Part shown: positions 10,697-22,239 of the stretch, in pieces
Layout of the letters: the number at the start of each line of letters is the position of its first letter
Numbering within the stretch: the stretch's first letter is position 1
Assembly (NCBI GenBank): GCA_027924645.1
Contig: BSBN01001017.1
Span: 3,436,501 to 3,500,500, forward strand
DNA: 64,000 bases
Reading direction: 5' to 3'
Source: Cunninghamia lanceolata
Taxonomy: Eukaryota > Streptophyta > Pinopsida > Cupressales > Cupressaceae
Position numbers and translations under genes: made by a program
Notes under the pieces: model-generated
What the model saw: only the letters and a program-made list of their open reading frames with translations
Database searches by the model: none
Told to the model about the DNA's origin: nothing

Positions 10697-11913
10697 TCAA
10701 TTCTCGGAGGAATTTTTAGTACCGGATTCTAGTGCGGATCTAATACTGTCATTTATAATTGTTTTCTTGACCCAAGTTTTGTTCATTTCATTCTGAGTCT
10801 CATTGGCATTAATTTTTTCTTTACCTTTGTCTTGTCTTTGTTCATCCAGTTTTCTGTTTACCGGACTTCTTCTTCCATTGTTCCAACTTCTGCAGAATCT
10901 TGCAATATGACCCAATTTATTGCAGTTAAAGTACACAACATTTCTTTTAGTATAAACTTGATTTCCTCTTAATCTGTATTGATTAGCGATGTGTCCAAAC
11001 CCATTGCAAGCAAAATAGTAACCATTGAAGGAATTGCTAATTCCTCTGTTGTTAGTATTATTCCTTATCATACCTCTGCATTCATTTGATCTATGACCAT
11101 ACCTCTTACACTTGAAGCATTGACCGGAGAAGGATGGACCATTTTGATTTACTCTGCTTTTGCACTGAGTAGCTTTATGACCAAATTTGTTACAACTAAA
11201 ACAATTTCCATTAAATGATGGATATCTTTGAGCATTAGGTTGTCTTACCGGAGGTTTTCTAGTTCTGTTTCTCCTATTCCTCGGTTGAAAATTTCTCTAT
11301 CAGGATCTGGAGCTTTCACCTTTCTCATATCCAAGACCATGCTTGTCATCAGGCTTTTTCTGTCCTTCAAGCAGTGCTTATAGTTTTGCTGAGCTTATCT
11401 TGAACTTCTCCTTATATTCATTTACAACTTCTAGGTCATGTCTGAGAATGACAATTTGCCTTTCAAGTTCTCTCTCATTATCTCTACTTTCTTGTAGATC
11501 AGACTCTAGATGTCCAGCTATTCTATCCAATTTGCAACATTCTGCAATTTTTTTCTTAGTTTTTGATTCAAATCTTCTTCAATTTTCTTCCTATCTTCAC
11601 TTTATTTGGTTTGCCTCATCACCTCAGATTCCATTTCAATTTTCAGAACAACAACTTCTTTTGACAACTTCTCACATTCCTTTGTCTTTTCTTCCAAAGC
11701 TTCATTCATGCCATTTTCTTCAGGTAAACTGAATAGCTGCAGAAGTAGCTCCTTTTTCCTTTGCAGAGATTTATTTAATTTATCTTTTAACATTTCAATG
11801 GTATCATTAGCATCTTTAAGTTCACCTCTTCGATTACTAATTTCTGCTTTAGACTGAACAAGCTCTTCCAGGGCCACCTGAAGTTGATCTTTGAGTGAAC
11901 CCATTTTCCTCAA
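10697..11913 (-). pseudogene. NA gag-like region: coiled coil plus four zinc knuckles
   Basis: It lies just inside the primer-binding site. The first 100 codons (11913-11602) are a strongly charged heptad pattern typical of a coiled coil. A degenerate stretch follows with DKHGLGYEKGESS in one frame (about 11310-11350), a signature of the gag-to-protease linker in plant copia polyproteins. Then come four CCHC-type knuckles: two intact (CFSCNKFGHKATQC, about 11162-11203, and CFKCKRYGHRSNEC, about 11076-11119) and two damaged ones between about 10895 and 11030 that have lost a first or last Cys. Frameshifts and stops separate the parts. The gag capsid domain normally before this region is missing. 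RNA binding for packaging is a reasonable inference. Confidence 0.75.
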
Positions 11914-11935
11914 GCTGTTAGGCTTTTCAAAGGAA

Positions 11936-11951
11936 CCTCGCTCTGATACAA
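11936..11951 (-). promoter_or_regulatory. NA primer-binding site (initiator-Met tRNA type)
   Basis: In minus sense the bases after the LTR read TTTGTATCAGAGC. Ten of these (GTATCAGAGC) match the canonical TGGTATCAGAGC used by copia elements; the first bases have decayed. Confidence 0.7.
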
Positions 11952-11953
11952 AT

Positions 11954-13072
11954 TGTTGGAATTAACCCAGACAACTGAGAGGGGGGGGGTGAATCAATTG
12001 TCTCCAAAATTGATTTTTTCCTTTCTTTTAAACTTCTTTCACTATTGTCAATTTGATTAATGATGTAAACATTAAAGCATATGACATTAACACAGAAGTA
12101 GAAACATAATCAACACATTTGACACCAAGATTTTTGATGTGGAAACTCGATTAAGGGAAAAACCACGGTGGGGGTTAACCCACAAAAATTAATACCCTAT
12201 TAAAAGTATATTTACAAATGGGAATGCACATGCATTCAGGTTCACTACCCAGATCTCACTGCTCAAATGGAGGCTCACTGCCTATAGAAATATTACAAGA
12301 GAATAATAGAGATTCTGAACTGATGAATAGCATCTACCCATGCAAGAGTTTCAGTTCTGGTTAAGTGTAAAAACTGATCTTACACATTTCATCTTTGCTC
12401 TGCTCTTCTTACTGCTCTGCCTTCATTCGCTCCTTAGATTTCTGCTCTTCTCACATACACCTTATTCACACTCCACACACATTAAATCATCCAATTCCAT
12501 CAGCTATATATCTCTGCAACATGATCTACAATCTTTTTACCAGTCAGCTTCAAAAACATTTAGAACTTTGTTGAGTACTTTGCTCTTTCGACTAGATCCA
12601 TACATATTATGAGATGCGGACCAAAACTTGCACTCACAAATCATCAATTAGGTCAGCGACTATCACTGGTCATCACCATTTGCCCAATAAACAACTTCTA
12701 TACATCTGAAATTAAGATCATTCATAAAGTCAGCCTATTCTTCTTCTGTCTGTTTTGTCAAACTGAAACCTGATACTCAAAAGCTAATGTCTTTTGAGTC
12801 CTTCATCACCAGAGGACAAAAATATAGATTTAGAGTGTCTTGAAAATGCTTTCACCTACCTTAGATCTGCAGCAAACCATGCCTTTCCACCGGAGAGATC
12901 CGGACCAAGATACGGGACCCTGTTTACTGCTCTGTTCCTAACTGCCCAGACTTAGACAAATTCTGATTCTGACTTCCAGTATGAACAAATTGTGTTATGT
13001 GGATGATTGGGATGATCTTAGTTGCCATCAATGAGAACACCTATCAATGCAAAGAAGTGTCTCTTGCCAACA
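11954..13072 (-). repeat. NA 5' LTR (right copy)
   Basis: Full-length partner of 5495-6610. A G-run near its left edge (11979-11989) is longer than in the other copy. It ends next to the primer-binding site, which sets the orientation. Confidence 0.92.
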
Positions 13073-15164
13073 AAAATTCCTCCGCAAAATGGAGTAGTTG
13101 AAAGGAAGAATAGAACAGTTCAAGAAGTTGCCAGTACAATGATCAAAGAAGCTGACCTTCCATAAGTTTATTGGAAAGAAGCTATTCATCTTATTGTCTA
13201 CATTCAAAATAGAGTGCAAGTCAAAGCAAATGGAACAAAGACACCTTGTGAGTTGTGGTATGGAAGAACTCCTACTGTCAGGTATTTCAAAGTTTTTGGA
13301 AGCAAATACTATATCAGAAGAGATGAACACTTGGGAAAGTTTGATGCTAGATATGATGAAGGCATATTACTTAGGTACTCCACTAAGAGAAAAGCCTACT
13401 GGTGCTACAACAAAAGGTTGAGGAAGATTATTGAAAGTGCAAATGTGAAGGTAGATGAAGATATTTAGAAGAACTTAGAGCCTGATGGATATGAGTTAGA
13501 TGAGTTTGCTGATATAGAAGTAGTTGAAGAAGTCAAAGACAATGAAGTTTAGAGTGAGGAATAAGAAGCTCCGAAAAGAGTTCCTAAAACCCCCAAGTAT
13601 GTGCAAAAGAATCACTCAGAGGATCAAATCATTGGTGACTTTAATTTCAAAGGTTGAACCTAAGACTGTCTCTGAAGCATGTAAAGATGAACATTGGGTC
13701 AAGGCAATGGAAGAAGAATTGATGCAAATTGAAAAGAACAAGACTTGGGAACTTGTCCCTAGGCTTGCAGATAAGAATGTGATTGGAACAAAGTGGGTTT
13801 TTAGGAATAAGTTGAATGAGAATGGAGAAGTGGTAAGAAACAATGCTAGCCTTGCATGCAAAGGCTACTCACAAGTGGAAGGAATAAACTAGGAGGAAAA
13901 TTTTGCTCCGGTGGCAAGATTGGAAGCTATTAGATTCTTTTGGGCTTATGCAACACATAAAGATTTCAAAGTATACCAGATGGATGTGAAGTCTACTTTT
14001 TTGAATGGTGAATTGGAAGAGGAAGTATATATAGAGCAACCAGACATGGTATGCAGATTGAAGAAGGCATTGTATGGACTGAAGCAAGCTCCTAGAGCTT
14101 GGTATGCAAGATTGGATAGGTATTTGTTGCAGTAGAGATTCAGTAAAGGGTCTGTAGATAGTAAATTATATATCAAGGTAAGCAAAGATCAAATCTTGAT
14201 TATTGAAGTCTATGTAGATGATATAATCTTTGGTGAAAATGAAGGTATGTGTAAGAACGTTGTAGATGAGATGCAAAAAGAATTTGAGATGTCAATGTGT
14301 GGTGAGATGAATTTCTTTCTTGGACTGCAAATTAATCAAACAGATAAGGGCATTTTCATTTCACAATCAAAGTATGTCAAGGAGTTGTTGAAGAAGTTTG
14401 AAATGGAAGAATCTAAACTAGTTTGTACTCCCATGACAATTGGTTGCAAGCTCAGCAAAGATGATGAATCCCCTAAGGCTGATTAGAGCAAATATAGATC
14501 AATGATTGGAGGACTGCTATACCTAACTGCTACCAGACCGGATATCATGCATGCAGTCTATCTTGTGGCAAGATTTCAGACAGATCCTAGAGAGTCACAT
14601 GTCATGGAAGTAAAGAGAATATTCAGATATTTGAAGGGCACTCTAGATCATAGTTTGTGGTATCCCAAGAACAATGATTTCAACCTAAGTGCCTACACAG
14701 ATGCAGATTGGGCCGGATGTATAGATGACAGGAAAAGTACAAGTAGTGGTGTGTTTTTTCTTGGAGACAGAGCCGTGTCATGGTAAAACAAGAAGCAAGA
14801 TTCAATATCATTATCTATTGCAGAGGTAGAGTACATTGTAGCAACATCATGTTGCACACAAGTGCTATGGATGAGACAAACTCTGAAGGATATCCAAGCT
14901 GAGTACGAGGATCCAATTCCTATTTTCTGTGATAATACCAATGCCATTAACATTTCAAATAACCCAGTGATGCATTCAAGGACAAATCATATTTCTATTA
15001 GGTATCACTTTCTGAGAGAGAAGGTTGCAGAGAAAGAAGTGAAGCTTGAGTATGTGCCTACAAAAGATCAGATTGCTGACATCTTCACCAAGGCTCTTCC
15101 TAAGGATACATTTGAGTGTCTCCTAGAGAAGTTAGGGGTTATTGCCCCTCCTTTGTTGAACTAG
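13073..15164 (+). pseudogene. C1 integrase C-terminal half, reverse transcriptase and RNase H
   Basis: Integrase resumes with PPQNGVVERKNRTVQEVAST (13079 on), which carries the third catalytic acid (Glu), and runs to about 13500. After a frameshift near 13650 the RT follows in a new frame: [65 protein letters not shown] and the active site YVDDIIFG (about 14208-14232). RNase H follows: YTDADWAG, SIAEVEYIVA and FCDNTNAI hold the acidic residues. The ORF ends PPLLN then TAG at 15162-15164. In-frame stops lie at 13466, 13890, 14133, 14484 and 14784. The order integrase-RT-RNase H is diagnostic for copia. Confidence 0.92.
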
Positions 15165-15332
15165 ATGCATAAGGAAGTGCATTAGTCTAGTGTGATTCAG
15201 GAGTCATTTCTTTTCTAGGTTGTTGATGAAGGCTACCTCTCAGGAGGAGCAAGTAGTGACTTTGAAGAAAGTTGCAGTCAGAGGAAGGTATTCAGAGCAA
15301 CTAAGGTCAGTGCAAGTATGTGATGTATCATA

Positions 15333-15517
15333 TTTAGGGGGAGAAGGCTTGAAGGTGTGTCACCCTTTGCCATTTATGTCAAAGGGGGAGAGAGTTCATG
15401 TGAAAAATAAAGAGAGAGCAAGATGTATAAAAGAAAGGGGGAGATTGAGATTAGTGCAGAATTGTGTCATGATGGTTTTTCACATCATATGTTGCCATCA
15501 ATGACAAAGGGGGAGAT
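15333..15517 (+). promoter_or_regulatory. C1 polypurine tract with three upstream copies
   Basis: The tract AAAGGGGGAGAT at 15506-15517 abuts the 3' LTR and is the plus-strand primer site. Similar G-rich copies occur near 15335, 15381 and 15435, spaced 47-72 bp apart, in untranslated DNA after the pol stop. Confidence 0.8.
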
Positions 15518-16629
15518 TGTTGCAAGTATGTGCTAATCAGTGTTGTCATTGATGTCAACATGATTGTGTTGTCATTGGTGTCAACTGTATCTTCTGATAT
15601 TGCTGATTGTTGCTTAATTGAGTTGTCATGTTGAGGTGATTTGAATGACTTGAAGAAGTGCTGATGATGCTAGCATATTGTTCATGTTGCTGAGTTTCCA
15701 AGTGCTTTTGAGAAAATTTTCTCTCCAAGTGGAAACAGTGTGTTGCAGAGTATTCTGGGTTGCAAGACACTATCTGAGTTTTTGCTCTACATTTCTTCTA
15801 TGTTGAAGACCAGAATATGAGATTTGGATATGTTTTAGAAAAGTGTTTGAAGATGCTAAATCTAGAATTTGGTGGTCCAGATCGCCATGCAGTAGAAGTT
15901 ATGTTCACCAGTTTGAAGACTGTATTTGACAGAGTTTCTGAGTTATGCAAAAGTGTCTGGGAGAAAGTATTTTGCTCCGCATTTCTCCACATAGTGGTTT
16001 TAGGTGATGCAGTTTTGGACATATGTTTATAAAGTTTTTAGCTATCTTCATTCCAAAGGATTTGTGATTTGGTGCTCCAAAAAGAAAGTTATTGAGTAGC
16101 AGAACTTAGTAGTGTGTATTGTAAGCTATCTTCAAGTGAGATTTGTTGTATTTAAGTGAAACTTGTTGTAGTTGGATTTGTTGGCTCCCAGGTGATTTTA
16201 TGTTGTTCATGGATGTCTCCAGATCATGTTGAAGGATTACACTTGGTCCATAAGCTATGATTGTGTTCTTGGAAGCATGTGTCTAAGTGTTTCTGGTGTT
16301 TACACAAGTTTGGCCGACTTGGGTGTTAACACTAATTGCGGATGTGCTTCATGGATTGTGGAAGCGTGTTGAAGTGTGTGAAGATGTATTTAGGTCTGAG
16401 ATAAGCTATGAAGTGGTCTTCCTTCATTCATTTGCTCCCCAAGATTGTTTAGGTCCAGACCTAATTTGAATTGCATGTTTGCCGACCTTAGAGACTATTT
16501 CAAAGGTTGTAGAATGTATTGCTGACCTTGGAGACTGTTCCAAAGGTTGTAGAATGTATTGCCGACCTTTATGTATGTTCCAAGGTTGATGATGGGTATA
16601 AATAAGTGTAATGAATTCATGTGTAGGGA
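15518..16629 (+). repeat. C1 3' LTR, part 1 of 3
   Basis: Starts TGTTGCAAGTATGTGC and follows the 5' LTR to GTGTAGGGA, where the 457-bp solo LTR was inserted (TSD 16625-16629). It holds two 40-bp repeats (16481-16560) and TATAAATA at 16597-16604. Confidence 0.92.
16597..16604 (+). promoter_or_regulatory. Putative TATA box of C1 3' LTR
   Basis: TATAAATA at the position equivalent to 2277-2284 in the 5' LTR. Confidence 0.55.
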
Positions 16630-17219
16630 TGTTAGGGTTATGCGACAGATGATATCAATTAAATGCAAATAAAGATTAAACAGAGGAATGAAAAATACAC
16701 AGAAATAATAATCAGCGAGAGACAAGTTTTAACGTGGTTCACCCAAACTCAGGCTACATCCACTAACAGAGAGTCTAATATTATTATCCAGTAAATCAAA
16801 CCGATTACAACCAACAATCCCTGCAACTCAATACTGCTGCAAATGCTATGATACAATTGTTATCCTATTTTCCTCCGTTCAGAGCTAGATAGTTAACCTG
16901 GTATTTTCCTTGAAAATCCTTTGAAGAGGTCCCTATAAAGCCGAAGTGCCATTTTCCCAAGAAGCCTTGCCTAAGGAACCTTACCATTGGAAAGAGCTTG
17001 AAAAAATAGGCAGGGTTGCTTTTTGCATCGCCCTGAAATTCGACCAAACAAAGAAGTTATTCATGGTCAAAGTTTCGGTCAACATACATTTCAAATGTAC
17101 ATTTGGCGGGCTTGCAAATCTCCATCGGCCTTAGAAAATGATGAAAAAATTAGGTTATATGCATTTTCTAAATGTATATTGGGCTCCAAAGGTGCATATA
17201 CATTTAGGGAATCTTTCGC

Positions 17220-18420
17220 AGGTCCTCGAGAATATTCCCAATTTGTATATCGGCGATATACAAGCAGGTGATGCAAGTGAAACATACAAGGTATATTCTG
17301 CATTCATCGCATATTCTATCAAGATTCCCCATTTGTATGTTTGGGAGGTTTGTATATTTACCTTTGTATTTTTCAACATACAAGCAAATATACATTCACT
17401 GGAAGGATACAAGGGCAGATACAAGGATGGAATATACATCGCAGATTCCTGGAATATTCGCTGAATGTATATCGGGTCTGCATGTATGTAGGGGCTTGTA
17501 TATTCAGATATACAAGTGAAGATACAATCGGATATACAATGAAAAGATACATCGCGGGCATATTCTGTAAAGATTCCCTGTTTGCATGTATGTGGGTTTG
17601 TATATTGTGTTTGCATATTTAACATACAAGGTGCAAATGTACATTTGCTACAGTGCCGAAGGGAAAATATACAAAGGTATTTGTATATCGCCAGCATACA
17701 AGAGGTGGGGCCCACGCATATACAAGGAGGATTGTATGTTTCGACATACAAAGGATCACGTAAACAGTGGCTTGTATATCACGCATATACAAGGCTAAAT
17801 GTACATTGGTGATATGCAAACTGGATTTCAAATGAATATCAATTCCAGCACATTCAGGCTTTAGGTCCAGTTTGTATATACAACAGTGTTTGTATGTTCG
17901 CACATACAAAGAATACAAGGAGAAGTGATACAAGGTGGACCCTACAGAGCAATGAAAATTAGCTAAAGGTCATTTTCAGGTCCGCACTTGTATATCGGTG
18001 TTGTATGTGCTGATATACAAGCAAAGGATGCATTTCCATATGCAAGCCGGATTTCAGGTAAGGTTCAAATGCAGTTCTTGCAGTTTCAAGTCCACAGTGC
18101 ATTGTATATGCGGTTGAATATTTGCATATACAATGCGATATACAAGGGGAAAGTGCAACTTTTGAGCGCCACTTCTCAGACCAACTCAACAGCAAATCAG
18201 GGGGTGCCACGTGGCAGTAGTGATGCATATACAAAGGCTCTTGCGTATACAAGGCAGTTTCAAATGTATTTTTTGAGAGCGATTGCAGAGGCCTTTTGGC
18301 GCCAAAAGCAGAAATACATACAAAGTTTTCAAAACATGCAAAGACAGGATCAGAGGTATCTTCAGAGGCCGATATATACACAGATGCAGAAGCGATATAT
18401 ACAGGCAGTTGACCAGAACT
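17220..18420. repeat. G1 5' LTR array of TTGTATAT / ATATACAA motifs
   Basis: About 1.2 kb is crowded with TTGTAT[AG]T and its complement A[CT]ATACAA, often paired a few bases apart, as in TTGTATATCGGCGATATACAA-like pairs near 17240 and others near 17655-17690, 17730-17750, 17773-17795 and 17985-18020. Many pairs could fold into short hairpins in RNA or act as protein-binding dyads. Both LTRs of G1 have it. Confidence 0.8.
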
Positions 18421-18898
18421 TTGACCGCCTATATCTTCCCCATTTCAACGAATTTTGACATGCTGTAAGAGGCAAAAGGGCTTGTTTTGCCTCCTCTTTC
18501 ATTTGAGCAGGTTTTTAAGGGGATTTTCTAGTTTCCATTTTTCGGATCTGGCTTTGCTTGTTTGGGCAGATTGGACGTTTCAGCGGCCGTCTTGAAGTTT
18601 TGAGGGGTTTTTCTCCTCACAGTGGCTCGGGTTGGTGAGGTTCTGCAGGTGCATTCATGGCGTATGGGCTCTTTGTCATTCAGGACCATTTTCTTACGCG
18701 TTGAACGACGACTTTGGAGGTTGCTTCTCCATCCCCTGTCCTGTCTCGCATCATGGCTGCCATCTTCCGCGTTTTCTCTTGGCGACAACATGGTCCACGT
18801 CCCTTCACCGTGCCTTTGCCCATACTTTCCTGCTTTTGGCATTGATGGCCTTGGTTTTGTGATTCAGCGACTCCTTGCCCTTTTGGCAGGGGTTTGGC

Positions 18899-18907
18899 TT
18901 ATAAAAG
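18899..18907 (+). promoter_or_regulatory. Putative TATA box of G1 5' LTR
   Basis: TTATAAAAG follows a GC-richer stretch in the middle of the LTR and is kept at 28061-28069 in the 3' LTR. A U3 promoter role is inferred from position and sequence. Confidence 0.55.
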
Positions 18908-19590
18908 ACTGATAAAAAGCTCTTTTACGAGAGGATGGTTGTTTTTGGGGCTGTTATGCTGCCGATTTTTTTTTGTAGTCAGACCTCTTAGTGTAATTGC
19001 AAGGGTATGGGAATGTGACTCACTGTGCCTGAATCTGGCCTCTGTTGTCTTCCTTTTATCCACCAATGAATGTAATTAGCTATGTTGGTATACCCCTGCT
19101 ATGAAATATCTCTGTATCGTAATAGTTTTTTGGACCTTCATGATTAATAGATGCCGATTTCTCGCCTCTCTTATGTCTGGATTTCTGTATTTTAATTGAA
19201 GTTATAGTCTGTTTTGTGGGTAAAACGGCTCCTCTGCAGGTTTAACTTTCATACCGAAGCCTCAACCAGTCATAAGTCTGTGTGAATACCCCTCCAGCAG
19301 TAAAAGATTCCTTGTCGTGTCCACACCTTGACCACCATCGCTCACTAAATCTGGTGTATCACCCCTTTTCCCTTTCAGTTTTCCTTCTAACTCTTTCCCC
19401 TACAAGTCGTTTAGCACTAGGTTTAGTATCGCTGCTCTAAGTAATAGGCTTAGAGAAAGGAACTAGCCTTCTCTGGAGGTCTGATCTCAAATCGCAAGGT
19501 CCCACACTTCGAGATCATTCCCATGTTACTTCAGATTGCTAAGGTCTAACAACTGCAGCAAAGGGTGCAAATCTGGGTGATAACAGTTTC

Positions 19591-19608
19591 TGGCATGCCC
19601 GGTGGGAC
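19591..19608 (+). promoter_or_regulatory. G1 primer-binding site
   Basis: TGGCATGCCCGGTGGGAC starts five bases after the LTR. It begins with TGG, complementary to a tRNA CCA end. I could not assign the tRNA with confidence. Confidence 0.6.
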
Positions 19609-19754
19609 CAAGAATTAAGAATAACAAGTTCAAGTACTACATTTGATTACAGGTTTTGATGTACAGCCAGTGATATTTGGACCTGTAAGAGGTTGGAACT
19701 TGCACATCTGGCGACTCCAAACTTTGGTCTAGCAGAATTGGTTTATTTCTGCTT

Positions 19755-21473
19755 ATGAGAAGAATACCTACCAGAAGCAGCTCTTCACCTTTCGAGTATC
19801 TACAATTATCCCCACCCAGGAGAAGAGGAGTAGCAGCTGAGAAGCATAAGAAGACTTGTGTCTAGTCTAGGAGAGCCAAGTCGACTCCCCCTATAGTTGG
19901 AGCTCACTCTACCCCAAGGGCCTCAGTCACAATGATCCCTGCGGCCAGAAATCAGCCCTTTGTCGCTTTCAATCAAGGTAGCCCGTTGAATGTAGCTCAG
20001 CATGATGATATCCCGGTTGCTGCCCTGAGGAGTTTACTGTTCTTTCATGGTGAAGATTAGACCACTCCAGCTGAGCATATCAAGGACATTGCAAACCTGT
20101 GTGCTGTCCATCATGTGACAGAAGAAAACGTAGCAATTAGGCTGTTAGCAGCTTCCCTAAAAGGGAAAGCTTTGCAGTGGTTTAGAAGCCTACCGGTGAA
20201 TTCCTTAGATTCCTGGGATCGCTTGGGAGAAGAATTGTATAGTTTCTTCGAAGACAAATCAGATCATCTATTGCTGGTGGAGCAGCTATCTACAATCAAA
20301 AGAGCCCCTCACGAAGTAATGTCAGACTTCAACCACCGTTTCCAAAAGACGTGGGACAGAATCCCACCAACGGTAAGGCCTACAGCTGACCATGCATTCC
20401 TATATTTTTTGAGAGCATTAAATAGTGACATCTCTGTCATGATTCAATCCATGGGAGCTTTTTCCTTACCACAGGCTTATACCATAGCCATTAGGGCTGA
20501 AAATAGCCTCATTCAGGCTGGTAAAATTGCTCTTAAACCTCCTTTGCCGATTTTTCCCGCTATTCAGCCACAAATCCCAACATATGTACCTCCCATAGCT
20601 GTTATACTTGCTGCACCTGCGTTACCGGTAGCTAATGTACAACCACATAGATCAGAAAGTGCAGCTCAAAATCAGTCTTTTGAGTTACAAGAGATCAAGG
20701 GATTGTTACAATCTTTTAGTAATGAGCTGACTAATATGAAAAAGTAGCAGTTCTAGAATAGACAGCCCTATCAACTATATAACCAAGGACAAAACCAGTC
20801 CTATCAGGGACAAAACCAACCCTACCAAGCTAACAGGCCACCTTATCAGAACAATTATCAAGGGGTTAGGTAGAACATGAACCAGAGACCTTTCCAGCCT
20901 TACAATCCTGCATCCACCAGTGCCGTTAGTGACATCGTCCCTATTCAGAACAACCTAGCCGCTGAGTATGAATGGTGCTCTCCAAGCAATCAGCCGCTCA
21001 GTCAAACAACCTGTCCCAATGGAACCATAAATCAAGCTCTGACGGTGCAAAGTGTTGCCGTTTCGCAGCCAAGCACATCTAATGAGGGGACTGTGCAATA
21101 GATAGAACAGCCTCAGCATGATACTGCCTTCATGAATTGGTAGGAAAATGAGTTTTGTGGCATGAATAGAGATGACACTCCAATCACCGCGAACACGAGA
21201 GCCAAAAGAAGAAGTTATGAGATAGATCAGGGGGCAAGCAAAGGAAGAGGACCTGATGATCCTCCTACATCCCAATTTCCCCATGTGTTACAAAGAAATA
21301 CTCAAGCAACTACCAAAGAGCAGCCTCATTTATAGGCCGATATTGCCGCTGCCAAGCCACATCAGAAGGTAGGTGTTGCTGCACCTTTCAATATTATTGA
21401 GAATATGAAAAAGGCAAATGTGACAATATCCATGTGGGACTCCTTGGCGATTCTGAGCCAAAAAGACATATTG
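19755..21473 (+). pseudogene. G1 gag
   Basis: A single frame from ATG 19755 can be read through eight TAG stops (19863, 20058, 20745, 20754, 20871, 21099, 21141, 21333) to another at 21474. The gypsy gag core lies at about 20080-20560: HIKDIANLCAVH, AASLKGKALQWFRSLP and the YSFFEDK region match the usual retrotransposon gag fold. The C-terminal third is Gln/Tyr/Pro-rich with repeated PYQ and NQ units (20760-20920). No CCHC zinc knuckle is seen, which is unusual for a nucleocapsid region but known in some plant gypsy groups. The start is chosen as the first ATG in frame after the primer-binding site. Confidence 0.85.
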
Positions 21474-22239
21474 TAGTCTGCTTTGTTCAGTTTAAAATTG
21501 TCAGATGATGCTACCGCTGACCCAACTAGGGCTGTCCTTACCAACTCACCTCAGGATAGCGGTAAACAGCTAAGCCAGAGTGTCAAATCGCTTCCATTCT
21601 ATGTGTCATTAATAATAGGAGATAAGCTAGTGCACAATTGCATGGTAGATAGTGGTGCAAGTAGTTCTGTTATGCCAAAACAGATCGCAGACCAACTAGG
21701 ATTGAGATACCAGCCCCTGACAAAGGGTGTGCTCCAGCTAGATGGCACAGCTGTCAACACCGTAGGTGTGATAAAGGACCCGAGCCTCACCTTGCATACC
21801 TGTCCAAATGTTTCCATCACTTAGGAAGTGTTCATCATAGACCTACCTCCCCATTTTGCCATGTGTTTGTCAAGGGATTTCACAGCAAAGATAGGAGGAT
21901 ACTTATCCTCGGACTGGTCACACATATTTTTTAGGACCAGATATGGCACCAAAGTAACCCTAAAATCTGAGTTGCTTTCAAATCATCACATAGAGCCCTA
22001 CACTCCAAGTGTCGTTAATGCAAATTGCATTATCTCTGATGATCCTGAGCTTGTGGATGCTCAACAACTGCAAGTTGAAAGTATACCAGAGGTACTGTTA
22101 AGGGAATGGGCCTTGGAAAATACTGTTGATAATCTAGAAGAACACATTCAAGAGACTGATATGGGGGTTTACATACTACATGAACCCGAAGCAGCAATAC
22201 CAAGTCTTGTAAAAGATGTAGAACAACAGACAGAGCAGC
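21474..22239 (+). pseudogene. G1 aspartic protease and linker
   Basis: Same frame as gag. The protease core runs from about 21590 to 21822 with the intact active-site motif VDSGASSSVMP (about 21645-21680), then QIADQLGL and a hydrophobic flap-like region. TAG stops lie at 21474 and 21822. The linker beyond 21828 has no recognisable motif. The enzyme would cut the gag-pol polyprotein. Being in frame with gag, it implies one gag-pol reading frame. Confidence 0.85.

Larger units (their letters stand above)
5495..13072 (-). mobile_element. NA: non-autonomous copia-like LTR element without pol
   Basis: It starts TGTTGGAATTAACCC and ends TTGCCAACA, flanked by AAAAC (5490-5494) and AAAAT (13073-13077), a 5-bp TSD with one change. 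Its two LTRs are 1116 and 1119 bp. It is read on the minus strand: the primer-binding site lies beside the right LTR and the polypurine tracts beside the left one. Between them are a coiled-coil and zinc-knuckle gag-like region and a long accessory ORF. Protease, integrase, RT and RNase H were not found in 5.3 kb of internal sequence. It would depend on another copia element; C1 relatives are plausible because the terminal LTR bases and polypurine clusters are alike. Confidence 0.9.
16858..19585 (+). repeat. G1 5' LTR
   Basis: Collinear with 26021-28746. It begins TGTTATCC, carries the TATAC motif array in its first half, a TATA box near 18899, and ends GGGTGCAAATCTGGGTGATAACA-type sequence at 19585 just before the primer-binding site. 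All frames inside it are by-products of the motif array. Confidence 0.95.

Noticed and set aside
17875..17885. PUF-protein sites (TGTATATA) in the G1 array
   Set aside because: The octamer fits only some motif copies and such sites are expected by chance in AT-rich DNA; no independent support.
17155..18458. Open frames up to about 200 codons on both strands inside the G1 5' LTR, repeated at 26318-27545 in the 3' LTR
   Set aside because: They are rich in Tyr, Ile and Cys only because the TATACAA and TTGTATAT motifs lack stops in several frames. Opposite-strand frames overlap, no domain is present, and they lie in LTRs.
19586..19612. tRNA gene at the primer-binding sites
   Set aside because: Primer-binding sites are only short complements of tRNA 3' ends; no cloverleaf can be seen around any of them.
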